This document shows positions 6,970 to 15,991 of a DNA stretch of 64,000 nt, one piece after another (the stretch's first letter is position 1; each line of letters opens with the position of its first letter). Made by a program: the position numbers and the translations under genes. This stretch comes from Planctomycetota bacterium (GTDB lineage Bacteria; Planctomycetota; Phycisphaerae; Phycisphaerales; Phycisphaeraceae): contig JAIOPN010000024.1 of NCBI GenBank assembly GCA_021413865.1, forward strand, positions 43,522 through 107,521, in the 5' to 3' direction. Under the pieces are notes generated by a model. It ran no database searches. It was not told the origin of the DNA and worked only from the letters and a program-made list of their open reading frames with translations.

Positions 6970-8130
6970 TCACGGCTGGATCAGCACCGTGCTCTGCCCG
7001 TCCACGAGCATGCGGTAAACCAGCTCGATGTCGGCGTCGCCCATGCGGACGCAGCCCATGGAGGCCTGGTGGCCGATGGAGGCGGGGTCGATGGTGCCGT
7101 GGATGCCGTAGCCGCGGAGGGACTTGGTCTTCTCGTCCGTGCCCTGTAGGGCGAGCCAGTATTTCCCGATCGGGTTTTTCGGGTCGCGGGGCGCGAAGGT
7201 CTCGCCGGTGCGCGGGTTGGTCCAGCCCGAGTCGGTTGCCTTGCCGCCGGGGCGGATGATCCACGAGCCGACGGGGGTCGAGTCCGCCTCACCCAGGCCG
7301 ACACGGAAGCTGCGGACGTAGGTCTTCTTGCCGGCGTTGTCGTTGACGAAGACGTCCAGGCGATAATCAGACTTGTTGACGACGACGTGGAACGGGCCGT
7401 TGACCAGCTTGATGCGCTGGCCCGCGTTGATACGGTTGGGGTTGACGTTGTTGATGAGTTCGAGGAACTGGTGCGTGACCTTGTGCTGCCACGCGATCTT
7501 GGTGAGCCGGTCGCCCGGCTGGATCACGTAGTACTCGCTCACCGTGTCGCCCGGGATGACCTCGGGCGAAAAGATAAGCTTGCGGTTTACACTGGCGAGC
7601 GTGTCGCGGATGGCCTGGGCATCGGCGGGCGCGATCGACCCGCCGTAGAGCAGGTCGCTAAGAGCCCGACGGCCATCGAGAAGTTTTCCCTGCTCGACGA
7701 GTTTCATCCCCTGCTCCAATGGCGAGCCGGGCGCGGTGGCGATCGTCAGGGCTGGTGATGCGGTGGGCAGAACGGGGGCGCCCGGCGCGGCCACCGGGGG
7801 CGAAGATGGCGCAGGTGGCGGCGACACGACCGGCTGCGCGGCCGGTGCCGGGGGCGTGGCAACGGACGGGGTGTTCACGCCGAAGCGCAGCACGGGCGTG
7901 GGGTCGGCTTTGGCTTGCGGGTGGACGGCGGAAGGGTCGAAACCCGAAGCCGCTTTTGCGGTAGCGGGCAGGGACGAGCCGGACATGGCCGTCTGGTACC
8001 AGACGTACCCCACCGCCGCGGCAACCAGCACCAGCCCGGTGGTGACCCACGGCCACGCCTTGCGTTTGTTCTCACGCGGACCGGACGCTCTGCGGCTTGA
8101 ATCACGGGCCATCTGGGACGCCAAAACCAT
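6970..8130 (-). CDS. Membrane-anchored LysM L,D-transpeptidase (YkuD)
   Basis: A 386-aa envelope enzyme. A basic N-terminus precedes one transmembrane helix (about 26-45). A long Pro/Ala-rich linker (60-130) follows, then a helical tetratricopeptide-like stretch (135-185), a LysM domain (about 200-246, YYVIQPGDRLTKIAWQHKV) and a C-terminal YkuD domain (about 250-386). The YkuD domain carries the catalytic block HG...HQASMGCVRM with its nucleophilic cysteine. L,D-transpeptidases make 3-3 cross-links or anchor proteins to peptidoglycan, so this supports a peptidoglycan wall in the host. The ATG at 8130 has an AGGAG Shine-Dalgarno. It is convergent with cysH (23 nt between stops). Confidence 0.92.
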   Translation of the reverse strand: MVLASQMARDSSRRASGPRENKRKAWPWVTTGLVLVAAAVGYVWYQTAMSGSSLPATAKAASGFDPSAVHPQAKADPTPVLRFGVNTPSVATPPAPAAQPVVSPPPAPSSPPVAAPGAPVLPTASPALTIATAPGSPLEQGMKLVEQGKLLDGRRALSDLLYGGSIAPADAQAIRDTLASVNRKLIFSPEVIPGDTVSEYYVIQPGDRLTKIAWQHKVTHQFLELINNVNPNRINAGQRIKLVNGPFHVVVNKSDYRLDVFVNDNAGKKTYVRSFRVGLGEADSTPVGSWIIRPGGKATDSGWTNPRTGETFAPRDPKNPIGKYWLALQGTDEKTKSLRGYGIHGTIDPASIGHQASMGCVRMGDADIELVYRMLVDGQSTVLIQP

Positions 8131-8270
8131 GCCTGCTTCTCCTGGGAAATCCGCCGTGATGGACGCCGAACCAGCGCGGAGTCTCTGCGCTGGTAAAAAT
8201 ATCGGTTATCGGCCGCGTTTGGCTTCAAACACGGGGACGCCTCCCGGGCCTTCAATGGTAGGTCGCCGCG

Positions 8271-9650
8271 TCACCCGCCGTTGCCCGCGGGGCCCTGCTT
8301 CCCACCGCCCTCGCGCTGCTGCCTGATCCAGGCCAGGTATTCCGCGATGCGCTGCTCATAGCCGCGGTTGCTCGGCGTGTAGTAGGTCTTGTCCACCCCC
8401 AGGTAGTCCTGCTCGACGTACCCCGTGGGGCTGTCGTGGGCGTACTTGTAGCCGGTGGCGTTGCCCAGCTTTTTCGCCCCGGCGTAGTGGCCGTCGCGCA
8501 GGTGGCGCGGCACGGGCACGGTGCGGTCGTTTTTTACGTCGCTCATGGCGGCGCCGATCGCGACGGTGGCGGAGTTGCTCTTGGGCGCGGTGGCCATGTA
8601 GATCACGGCCTGGGCGAGCGTGAGCTGGCACTCGGGCATGCCGATCCGCTCGGTGATGTCGAACGCCGCGGCGGCGACGCTGATGGCACGCGGGTCGGCG
8701 TTGCCGATGTCCTCGCTGGCGAGGATGGCGATCCGCCGGGCGATGAACCGCGGGTCCTCCCCCGCCTCCAGCATTTTGGCGAGCCAGTAGATCGACGCGT
8801 CCGGGTCGCTGCCCCGCATCGACTTGATGAACGCCGACGCCGCGTCGTAGTGCTCGTCGCCGGTGCCGTCGTAAACCACGGCCTTGCGCTGGATCGACTG
8901 CTCGGCGGCGTCCAGGTCGATGACAATCGGCGCGGCGGGGAGTTCCTCACCCGGCTTCGTCGCCGCCTGCCCGCTGCTGAGCACCGCGATCTCCAGGGCA
9001 GTCAGCGCCCGCCGCGCGTCACCGTCGCTGATCTTGGCCCAGAGCGCCATCGCCTCATCGGTGACCGTGAGTTTTAGCTTGCCGTAACCGCGATCCGGGT
9101 CGGCGACGGCACCCGTGAGGATTCGCTTGATGTCCTCCTCGGTCAGCGGCTGGAACTGGAAAATCTGCGACCGGCTGACCAGCGGCGAGTTGATCGCGAA
9201 GAACGGGTTCTCCGTGGTCGCGCCGATCAGTGTCACGATGCCGCGCTCCACGTCACCCAGCAGCACGTCCTGCTGGGCGCGGGTGAAGCGGTGGATCTCG
9301 TCGAGGAAGAAGATCGTGCGCTGGCCGTCGGCCTCGAGGCGTTTGCGGGCCTCGTCGAGTACCTCACGCACCTCGCGCACGCCGACGGCCGCCGCGTTGG
9401 CTCGCTCGAAGCGCCTCCGCGTCGTCGAGGCGATCAGTTCCGCGAGAGTCGTTTTGCCCGTCCCCGGCGGGCCGTAGAAGATCACACTCGTGAGCCGGTC
9501 CGCCGCCAGCATGCGGCGGAGCAGCTTGCCCTCACCCAGGAAATGCTGCTGGCCCGCGAACTCGTCGAGGGTGCGCGGCCGCATCCGCACGGCAAGGGGC
9601 TCGGCGGCGCGGCGGTTGGCCTGTTTGTGGGTGTCCCAGAGACCGGACAT
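8271..9650 (-). CDS. rarA: Replication-associated recombination protein A (AAA+ ATPase)
   Basis: A 459-aa AAA+ ATPase of the RarA/MgsA/WRNIP1 family, acting at stalled forks. Walker A GPPGTGKT is at residues 60-67 and Walker B FFLDEIHR near 127. Sensor and arginine-finger regions follow, then the C-terminal MgsA tetramerisation domain (about 265-445, including YDAASAFIKSMRGSDPDA). Length is normal. The start at 9650 is preceded by TAAGAT only 6 nt upstream and lacks a Shine-Dalgarno. It is divergent from the precorrin-2 dehydrogenase gene, with both having short -10-to-start spacing. Confidence 0.94.
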   Translation of the reverse strand: MSGLWDTHKQANRRAAEPLAVRMRPRTLDEFAGQQHFLGEGKLLRRMLAADRLTSVIFYGPPGTGKTTLAELIASTTRRRFERANAAAVGVREVREVLDEARKRLEADGQRTIFFLDEIHRFTRAQQDVLLGDVERGIVTLIGATTENPFFAINSPLVSRSQIFQFQPLTEEDIKRILTGAVADPDRGYGKLKLTVTDEAMALWAKISDGDARRALTALEIAVLSSGQAATKPGEELPAAPIVIDLDAAEQSIQRKAVVYDGTGDEHYDAASAFIKSMRGSDPDASIYWLAKMLEAGEDPRFIARRIAILASEDIGNADPRAISVAAAAFDITERIGMPECQLTLAQAVIYMATAPKSNSATVAIGAAMSDVKNDRTVPVPRHLRDGHYAGAKKLGNATGYKYAHDSPTGYVEQDYLGVDKTYYTPSNRGYEQRIAEYLAWIRQQREGGGKQGPAGNGG

Positions 9651-9656
9651 GCCCTC

Positions 9657-9662
9657 ATCTTA
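9657..9662 (-). promoter_or_regulatory. -10-like TAAGAT 6 nt before rarA
   Basis: TAAGAT is followed by GAGGGC and the rarA ATG. Leaderless-type arrangement. Confidence 0.4.
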
Positions 9663-9709
9663 GCGGGGTAGTCCTGTCCGGGCGTGCGCCCCCTTTCCGC
9701 ACACCCTCT

Positions 9710-9715
9710 TACAAT
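9710..9715 (+). promoter_or_regulatory. -10-like TACAAT 6 nt before the precorrin-2 dehydrogenase gene
   Basis: TACAAT is followed by ACCGGG and the ATG at 9722. Leaderless-type arrangement. Confidence 0.5.
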
Positions 9716-9721
9716 ACCGGG

Positions 9722-10369
9722 ATGCCCGACCTGCCCGTCATGTTGCGGATCAGTGGTCGGCGTTGCGTGGTGATCGGCGGGGGCCGTGTCGCGCGGCGCC
9801 GCGCCGCCGCCCTGCTCGACGCCGGTGGGGATGTCACCGTCATCGCGCCGACCATCGATCCCGATCTCGTTTCATTGAAAGTCAAACTTGAACAACGCCC
9901 CTACCGAAACGGCGACTTGGCCGGCGCGGTCCTGGTGGTGGTCGCGACCGACGACCCGGCCGTGAACCGCCTCGCCGCCGACGAGGCGCGCCGCGTCGGG
10001 GTGCTGGTCAACCGCGCCGACGACCCGGAGTCCGGGGACATCTCCATCCCCGCCCACGCCCACCACGGCCCGATCACGCTCGCGGTGCACACCAGCGGCG
10101 GCTCCGCCACGGCGTCGGCCCTGATCCGCCGGCAGATGTCCGACGCGCTGGACCCCGACTGGCCCCGGCTGATCGAACTGGTCTCCCCCTACCGCTCCAA
10201 GGTGCAGGCGGGGTTCAAGGACACCGCCCAACGCACCGCCCGGCTCGCCCGGCTGGCGGACGCCGACGCCCTGGCGGTTCTCAAGCGGGACGGTACACAG
10301 GCCCTGCTCGCGCGGTGCGAGGACTTGCTCAAATCGCCGATTTCGCAGAACCTCGACGACCCGGCGTAA
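9722..10369 (+). CDS. Precorrin-2 dehydrogenase / sirohydrochlorin ferrochelatase-type protein (CysG N-terminal, Met8-like)
   Basis: A 215-aa protein matching the CysG-B/Met8 family, which oxidises precorrin-2 to sirohydrochlorin with NAD+ and may insert iron, giving siroheme for sulfite and nitrite reductases. An NAD-binding Rossmann motif VIGGGRVARRRA begins at residue 17. VNRADDPESGDISIPA (around 100) and HTSGGSATASALIRRQM (around 121) are the family blocks. It lacks the methyltransferase half found in full CysG. It is first in a run with the HemX-like gene (5 nt gap) and hemA, a tetrapyrrole operon. Siroheme supply fits with cysH nearby. Confidence 0.88.
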   Translation: MPDLPVMLRISGRRCVVIGGGRVARRRAAALLDAGGDVTVIAPTIDPDLVSLKVKLEQRPYRNGDLAGAVLVVVATDDPAVNRLAADEARRVGVLVNRADDPESGDISIPAHAHHGPITLAVHTSGGSATASALIRRQMSDALDPDWPRLIELVSPYRSKVQAGFKDTAQRTARLARLADADALAVLKRDGTQALLARCEDLLKSPISQNLDDPA

Positions 10370-10374
10370 CCCCG

Positions 10375-11268
10375 ATGGACAACCCCCTCATCACCGCCGC
10401 CCTCGTCGTCCTCACGCTGCTTTCTTTGGCGGCGTCCGGCCTCGCCCTGCGCCGGCTGTTCGCACGCAGCAGCGGCCGCATCGCGACCCGCGCCGAACAG
10501 TTGCTGATCACCGCCTGCTCCCTGGGTCTTCTGGCGGTTTTTCTCTACCGCAAAATCCAGATGGGGCCGGGCTGGCAGCCGCTCGAGGCGCATGTGGACG
10601 GCCTCGTGCTGATCGGATTGCTATTTGGCGTCGTGATCCTTTTTCTCCAGCAGCGGCCGCGGCTGGGCGGCTTGGACGCGTTCGGCCTCCCGCTCCTGAC
10701 CGTCATCCTCGCCTGGTCGGTCTGCGCCAGCGCGTGGACCTACCGCGCGTTCGACCTCAACACGCTGCACCCAGTATGGATGGCCGTCCACCTGGCGGGC
10801 GTGTACATGGGCACGCTCTCGTCGGCGGTCGCCGCGATCGCGGGCGGCACATTTCTCTACGTGCAGCACCGCCTGCGCAGCAAGCAGAACATCGCGGACA
10901 CCGGCCGGCTGGCGAACCTCGAATCGCTCGAAAGCCTCATCATCCGCACCGCGACGATCGGCTTCGCCCTGCTCACGCTCGGGCTTCTCGCCGGGTTGGT
11001 CATCCAGACCGGCGGCGGCGCGGCCTCGCGGCTGGGCCCCGGTTGGTGGCACTCACCCAAGGTGCTGCTGGCCGTGCTTGCGTGGGCGGTTTACGCCGTC
11101 GTCATGAACGTCCGCTTCGGCTCGGCGTTCCGCGGCGCCCGCGCGGCGTGGCTCTCGATCTTCGGCCTCGTGCTGCTGCTTGCGACCTACGGCGTGGTCA
11201 CCGCGCTGCCTAATGCGCGCGACGACGCACGGCCGACGCGGGCCCCTTCATCGGAGACGCCCCGATGA
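10375..11268 (+). CDS. HemX/CcsA-like cytochrome c assembly membrane protein
   Basis: A 297-aa polytopic protein with about eight transmembrane helices, related to the CcsA/CcmC/HemX family. HP.WMAVHLAGVYMG (around residues 130-145) and WWHSPKVLLAVLAW (around 224) place histidines where the family has heme-ligand or heme-handling residues. The canonical WWD tryptophan-rich loop is not obvious, so it resembles HemX more than a full CcsA. HemX influences HemA level in Bacillus. Here the gene ends in a 4-nt ATGA overlap with hemA, indicating tight co-translation. The start at 10375 follows the previous stop by 5 nt. Confidence 0.8.
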   Translation: MDNPLITAALVVLTLLSLAASGLALRRLFARSSGRIATRAEQLLITACSLGLLAVFLYRKIQMGPGWQPLEAHVDGLVLIGLLFGVVILFLQQRPRLGGLDAFGLPLLTVILAWSVCASAWTYRAFDLNTLHPVWMAVHLAGVYMGTLSSAVAAIAGGTFLYVQHRLRSKQNIADTGRLANLESLESLIIRTATIGFALLTLGLLAGLVIQTGGGAASRLGPGWWHSPKVLLAVLAWAVYAVVMNVRFGSAFRGARAAWLSIFGLVLLLATYGVVTALPNARDDARPTRAPSSETPR

Positions 11269-12665
11269 AGATCATCATGCTCGGCGTCAACCACCGCACC
11301 GCGCCGGTCGGGTTGCGAGAGCAACTGACCATCACCGGCGAACGCATGGCCGCCGCCCTCACCCGCCTGCGTGCCGCGCACCCGGCGAGTGAACTGGTCA
11401 TCCTCTCCACCTGCAACCGCACCGAGGTTTACCTCGCCCGCCCGGCGCACGAGCCACCGACCGCAGAGCAACTCACCGACTTCCTCTCGGGCTACTGCGG
11501 CGCCGACCGCGCCGCGCTGGCGGCGTCGGTCATCCTGCGCGAGAACGAGCAGGCGGTCGCCCACCTGTTCAGGGTCTGCGCCGGGCTGGATTCGATGGTG
11601 CTGGGCGAGTCACAGATCGTCGGACAGGTCAAGCGCGCCTACGAGCAGGCGCAAAATAGCGAGACGGTCGGCCCGGTGCTGCACAAGGTGTTCCAGCAGG
11701 CGATCGCTGTGTCGAAGGAGGCGCGGAGCAAAACCGGGATCGACACCGGGCGCGTCTCCGTCGGCTCCGTGGCGGTCGATTTCGCGCAGCGGATTTTCGA
11801 GCGGTTCGACGACAAGACGGTGGTCGGCATCGGTGCGGGCGACATGGCCAAGCTGACGCTGCGGCACCTGGCGTCGCTCAGGCCGGCGAAGCTCTGGGTG
11901 ACCAACCGCACGCCGCAGCGGGCGCAATCGCTGATCGAGCGTCTGAAATTACCGGCGACGTCTGCGGGCGTCAGGCCGTTCGAGGCGTTGGATGAATTGC
12001 TCGTCGAGGCGGATATCGTGCTGACCAGCACCGGCTCGCAGAAGCCGATCATCACCGCCGAGCGGTTCAAGCCGCTGCTGCGGAAGCGGCGGTTCCGGCC
12101 GTTGTTTATCATCGACATCGCGGTGCCGCGCGACGTGGACCCGCGCGTCGGCGGGCTGAACAACGTGTACCTGTACAACATCGACGACCTGCAGGGCGTG
12201 GTCGCCGCCAACGTAAACCAGCGCTCCGAGCAGGTGCGCGAGTGCGAGGCGATCCTGTTCGAGGAGGTGCGGTCCTGCTACGCCGAGGTGCAGAACCGGG
12301 ACGTCGGGCGGCTGATCAAGGCGCTGCGCCAGCGGCTGCACGACCTGGGCCGGCTGGAGCACGAGCGCACGGCACGCAAGATGTCCGCCGCTGCACCGGA
12401 CGAGATGCCCGCGATCCTGGAAGAGCACACCAACCGGCTGATCAACAAGATCCTGCACCTGCCGCTGAGCCAGTTGGACCAGAGCAGCCCCGAGGCGCCG
12501 CTGGGGTTTTACGCGGCGGCGCTGCGGCGGTTGTTCGACCTGAAGGAGGAATCACGGCCCGGGCCGCCGGTTGATGGCGAGAAGGTCGCCCCGCCTGTCG
12601 AGCCCGATACGCCCCCGGCTCCGACAACCGGCACCGCGGCGACACCCGAGCGGTCGCGTTCCTGA
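11265..12665 (+). CDS. hemA: Glutamyl-tRNA reductase
   Basis: A 466-aa enzyme that reduces glutamyl-tRNAGlu to glutamate-1-semialdehyde, the first committed C5-pathway step to heme. The N-terminal domain has GVNHRTAPV and the catalytic C50 in LSTCNRTEVY. The substrate loop HLFRVCAGLDSMVLGESQI follows near residues 93-112. A Rossmann NADPH domain (about 170-330) has GIGAGDMAKL, and the C-terminal dimerisation helices end near residue 430. A 35-residue Pro-rich tail is extra. It overlaps the HemX-like gene by 4 nt. Confidence 0.96.
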   Translation: MKIIMLGVNHRTAPVGLREQLTITGERMAAALTRLRAAHPASELVILSTCNRTEVYLARPAHEPPTAEQLTDFLSGYCGADRAALAASVILRENEQAVAHLFRVCAGLDSMVLGESQIVGQVKRAYEQAQNSETVGPVLHKVFQQAIAVSKEARSKTGIDTGRVSVGSVAVDFAQRIFERFDDKTVVGIGAGDMAKLTLRHLASLRPAKLWVTNRTPQRAQSLIERLKLPATSAGVRPFEALDELLVEADIVLTSTGSQKPIITAERFKPLLRKRRFRPLFIIDIAVPRDVDPRVGGLNNVYLYNIDDLQGVVAANVNQRSEQVRECEAILFEEVRSCYAEVQNRDVGRLIKALRQRLHDLGRLEHERTARKMSAAAPDEMPAILEEHTNRLINKILHLPLSQLDQSSPEAPLGFYAAALRRLFDLKEESRPGPPVDGEKVAPPVEPDTPPAPTTGTAATPERSRS

Positions 12666-12675
12666 TCGTCACCGC

Positions 12676-14832
12676 ATGAACCCACGAGTGCCGAGCGTGG
12701 ATGAAGAACGCATATCGCGGCCGCGCGCGTGGGTTGCGGTCATCGTCGGTTGGCTGGTGGTGTTGGCGTCGATGTGGGTGGCGCAGCAGCGCGGCGTGCG
12801 GGGCGGGAATGCGGAGACTTTTGCCGGCCCGGTGTATGTGCTGGCGACGGCCGGCCCGTGGGTGGCGCTGTTCTGGTTGGCCGCGATAGGTTGGGGCTGG
12901 CTCGTGCGACGGCTGCTCGCACCGGCGATCGGCGGCGGCGCGGGATTAGTCGTGCAGGCCGGCGCGGGAGCGGGCGTGCTCCTCGTGCTTAGTTGGCTGA
13001 CGGCGTGGCTCGTCGGGTTGTACGCGGCCCTGTCTTGGGTGTTGCTCGGGCTCGGCGCGGCGTGGTTAGTGCCCGTGTGGATTCAACACAACAAACAAAA
13101 CAAAATCGCCCGGCCCGCTTCATTGCAACTCCCGCTTACGGCGATCGCACTGGCCCCCGCGCTCGGCCTGCTGCTCATCGCGGTGGCATGCCCGCCGGGC
13201 GTGCTCTGGTCCGTCGAAGCGCATGGCTACGACGTGACGAGCTACCACCTCCAACTCCCGCACGAGTGGCTGCAGGCGGGCCGGATGATCGAGCTGCGGC
13301 ACAACGTGTTCGGCTACCTCCCCTCGCTGATGGAAGCGGGCTACACGATGCTCGGCACGCTGACGGGCGGGATGAATGCCACGGCGATCTACGCCTCGCA
13401 ACTGCTGCACGTCTCCTTCGCCCTGCTGGCGGCGGCGGCGGTCGGGGTGATGGTGGCACGGGCCGTCGGCTCGGCCGCGGGCGGGTGGTCGGCGGCGCTG
13501 CTGCTTGCGCTTCCGTGGACGGTCATCACCGGATCGATGGCGTACAACGATGCCGCGACACTCGGGCTGGGTGCTACGGCATTGCTGGTAGCGCTCTCGC
13601 CGAACGACAAGCCAAACCGGGTCGCGGCACTGGCGGGGTTCCTCGCGGGCGCGGCGACGCTCTGCAAGCTCACCTCCGGGGTGATGTTCGCCGTCCCCGT
13701 CGGGTTGATCATGGTGTGGGGCACGGGGGCCGCGCACAACACGCAAAATGCTCCGCGTGCGATACGGGTGCGGCGTGCATTGAGGGCGGCTGGCGTGGCG
13801 GCACTGGCGGGATTGCTCACGCTCTCCCCCTACCTCGTCCGGAACACAGCGCGGACGGGCAACCCTGTTTTCCCTTTCGCCGCTGAAACACTCGGCCGTG
13901 CGCACTGGAACGAGGGACAGGTAACGCGGTGGCGCCGCGCCGTCACGGCGGAGGGCGGCGTCGGACACCGGCTGTATGAACTGGCGAGGCGCGGCGTCTG
14001 TAACCCCGGCTTCGGCGCGATCGGCGGCACGCCGCGCGACGCCTCGACGCCGACACACGACATCACCCTGTTCGACCGCGAGTGGGGCTTCCCTCTTCCG
14101 GCCGTCCTCGCGGGCATCGGTCTTGTCGTCGGGTTGTGGCGGCGTACGACACGCTTCCTCGCGGCGGCGATGGCGGTCACGCTTGTGATCCAGGTCGTTT
14201 TCTGGATGACCGCAACCCACCTGCAGAGCCGGTTCCTCCTGCCGGCGGCAATTCCCGTGGTGACGCTCACCGGACTAGCATTGGGCGCGGGGATGGCGTC
14301 GGCAAAGCCGCTCATCCATCTGCTTGGGCGATACACGGCCGTGCTGACCGCCGCGATCGTCACGGCGTCGAGCTTCTCCATTTTTTACAGCCAGACGATC
14401 GCCGCGCTGCCCCCGTGGCAAGTCACCGATTCCCTCCCGAGTCCCGAGCAGCTTGACCAGATGACGCTCGGCACGGCACTGGTCGGCGATCACCCGATCA
14501 ACCGACTCCCGACAGGAACGCGCACGCTGCTCGTCGCCGACGTTTCGCCCCTGCTCTACCTGCGCCGACCGGTGGACTATGCGACGGCGTTCGACACGAA
14601 CCCGCTTACCGCCATCATCCAGCGCGTCGGGGACGACCCCGCCGCCGTGACGCTGGCGTTGAAGGATGCGGGCTTCACACACGTCTGGGTCCACTGGGGT
14701 GAGGTCGCCCGCCTGCAAGCCACGATCGGCCTCGACGACGCGCTCGCTCCCGAACGCCTTCGCCGCCTCACCGAGCATTGGACTGCCGAGCCCGGCCTGC
14801 CCGACGCCGTCGGGTTGTACGCGTTACCATGA
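12676..14832 (+). CDS. GT-C type membrane glycosyltransferase-like protein
   Basis: A 718-aa integral membrane protein with about 11-13 hydrophobic helices and a soluble C-terminal part (from about 600). After the first helices the loop HGYDVTSYHLQLPHEWLQAG (around residues 180-199) carries an aspartate in the position used by polyprenol-phosphate-dependent GT-C enzymes (ArnT/PMT relatives), and EAGYTMLGTL follows. Such enzymes move a sugar from a lipid carrier onto lipids or proteins on the outer face of the inner membrane. Acceptor and sugar are unknown. Start ATG 12676 lies 10 nt after hemA stops. Its stop overlaps the nfo start (ATGA), so it is co-translated with a DNA repair gene of unrelated function. 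Confidence 0.7.
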   Translation: MNPRVPSVDEERISRPRAWVAVIVGWLVVLASMWVAQQRGVRGGNAETFAGPVYVLATAGPWVALFWLAAIGWGWLVRRLLAPAIGGGAGLVVQAGAGAGVLLVLSWLTAWLVGLYAALSWVLLGLGAAWLVPVWIQHNKQNKIARPASLQLPLTAIALAPALGLLLIAVACPPGVLWSVEAHGYDVTSYHLQLPHEWLQAGRMIELRHNVFGYLPSLMEAGYTMLGTLTGGMNATAIYASQLLHVSFALLAAAAVGVMVARAVGSAAGGWSAALLLALPWTVITGSMAYNDAATLGLGATALLVALSPNDKPNRVAALAGFLAGAATLCKLTSGVMFAVPVGLIMVWGTGAAHNTQNAPRAIRVRRALRAAGVAALAGLLTLSPYLVRNTARTGNPVFPFAAETLGRAHWNEGQVTRWRRAVTAEGGVGHRLYELARRGVCNPGFGAIGGTPRDASTPTHDITLFDREWGFPLPAVLAGIGLVVGLWRRTTRFLAAAMAVTLVIQVVFWMTATHLQSRFLLPAAIPVVTLTGLALGAGMASAKPLIHLLGRYTAVLTAAIVTASSFSIFYSQTIAALPPWQVTDSLPSPEQLDQMTLGTALVGDHPINRLPTGTRTLLVADVSPLLYLRRPVDYATAFDTNPLTAIIQRVGDDPAAVTLALKDAGFTHVWVHWGEVARLQATIGLDDALAPERLRRLTEHWTAEPGLPDAVGLYALP

Positions 14833-15743
14833 CCGAGATGTTCGGGAGCCATCTATCCATCGCCGGCGGACTCCACCTCGCACTGCGTGAGGCCCGCGCG
14901 CTCAACCTCGACTGCGTGCAGGTCTTCACCAAAAACCAGCGGCAGTGGTCCTCCCCGCCGCTCACCGGGGAACAGGTCCGCGAGTGGTTCGATGTTCAGC
15001 GCGAGACGGGCATCACCACCGCCGTCTCGCACGACAGCTATCTCATCAACCTCGCCAACCCCGGGGCGGAGCCGCGCGAAAAATCGCTCCGGCTGTTCCG
15101 CGACGAACTCGAAAGGTGCGAGGCGCTGGGCATCCCCTACCTGGTGACGCACCCCGGCTCGCACATGGGCGAGGGCGACGACGCCGGGCTGGCGCGGGTG
15201 GTCACGGCGATGGATCAACTTCACGCAGACCTCCCGGGCCTGCGCACGGTGACCTGTATGGAAGTCACCGCCGGCCAGGGGTCGAATCTGGGCTACCGCT
15301 TCGAGCACATCAAGACGATCGTCGACGGCGTGCGCGAGCCGGAGCGCCTCACGGTCTGCCTCGACACGGCCCACATGATCGAGGCCGGCTACGACCTGAC
15401 CAGCGCGGCGGGCATGCGGGCGACGCTCGACGAACTCGACGCGGTGGTCGGCATCAGACTCGTCCGGGCGGTGCACATGAACGACTCCAAGACGCCGCGC
15501 GGCAGCCGGGTCGATCGCCACGAGCACATCGGGCGTGGCCACGTTTCGCTGGAAGCGTTCGGCGTATTGATGAATGACGAGAGGTTCACAAACGTGCCCA
15601 AGATTCTGGAGACGCCCAAGGACGTGGCCCCCGACGGCCGGCCGTGGGACACCGTAAATATCGAGGCACTCAGGGGATTGATGATGCCTACGGGTGGGAC
15701 GAAGAGGAAACCGGTCGGTGTGAAAATGCGCAAAAAGACTTGA
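14829..15743 (+). CDS. nfo: Endonuclease IV (AP endonuclease)
   Basis: A 304-aa TIM-barrel, zinc-dependent AP endonuclease of base-excision repair. Signatures: GSHLSIAGGLHLAL at the N-terminus, FTKNQRQW, HDSYLINLANP, HPGSHMGEG, the metal-binding ERLTVCLDTAHMIEAGYD and HMNDSKTPRGSRVDRHEHIGRGH. The chain lengthens slightly past the usual 280 aa with a basic tail. The start is fixed by the 4-nt overlap with the glycosyltransferase stop. A TTGACT overlapping its stop may begin the promoter of the next gene. Confidence 0.95.
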   Translation: MTEMFGSHLSIAGGLHLALREARALNLDCVQVFTKNQRQWSSPPLTGEQVREWFDVQRETGITTAVSHDSYLINLANPGAEPREKSLRLFRDELERCEALGIPYLVTHPGSHMGEGDDAGLARVVTAMDQLHADLPGLRTVTCMEVTAGQGSNLGYRFEHIKTIVDGVREPERLTVCLDTAHMIEAGYDLTSAAGMRATLDELDAVVGIRLVRAVHMNDSKTPRGSRVDRHEHIGRGHVSLEAFGVLMNDERFTNVPKILETPKDVAPDGRPWDTVNIEALRGLMMPTGGTKRKPVGVKMRKKT

Positions 15744-15768
15744 CTTGGGGGTTTGTCGTTGGCACAAT
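15740..15768 (+). promoter_or_regulatory. Candidate sigma70 promoter upstream of upp
   Basis: TTGACT (15740-15745), a 17-nt spacer and CACAAT (15763-15768) form a fair promoter, but the upp start codon is 220 nt further on. If real, it implies a long leader. The leader region to 15991 shows no recognisable riboswitch. Confidence 0.25.
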
Positions 15769-15991
15769 TCACCCGGACGGACGAATCCGGAAAGGAGGCC
15801 CGCGACCAAGAGCAGCGCAACAATCTGGTGCGAAGAGAGAAGGCCGAGCGAGTGAACCGCAATACCCGATATTTTTCTTAAATTATTGGTCCTCGCCCGG
15901 CCATTTTTCTGCGCCGAATCAGCCGCGCTTTTCTTCGATGCGTTCCTCCCACCTCTCCCGACTCCGCCCCACCCGACAACAACCCATCACC

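Noticed and set aside
13120..14220. Long minus-strand frame opposite the glycosyltransferase
   Set aside because: Low-complexity Arg/His-rich translation typical of an antisense high-GC shadow.
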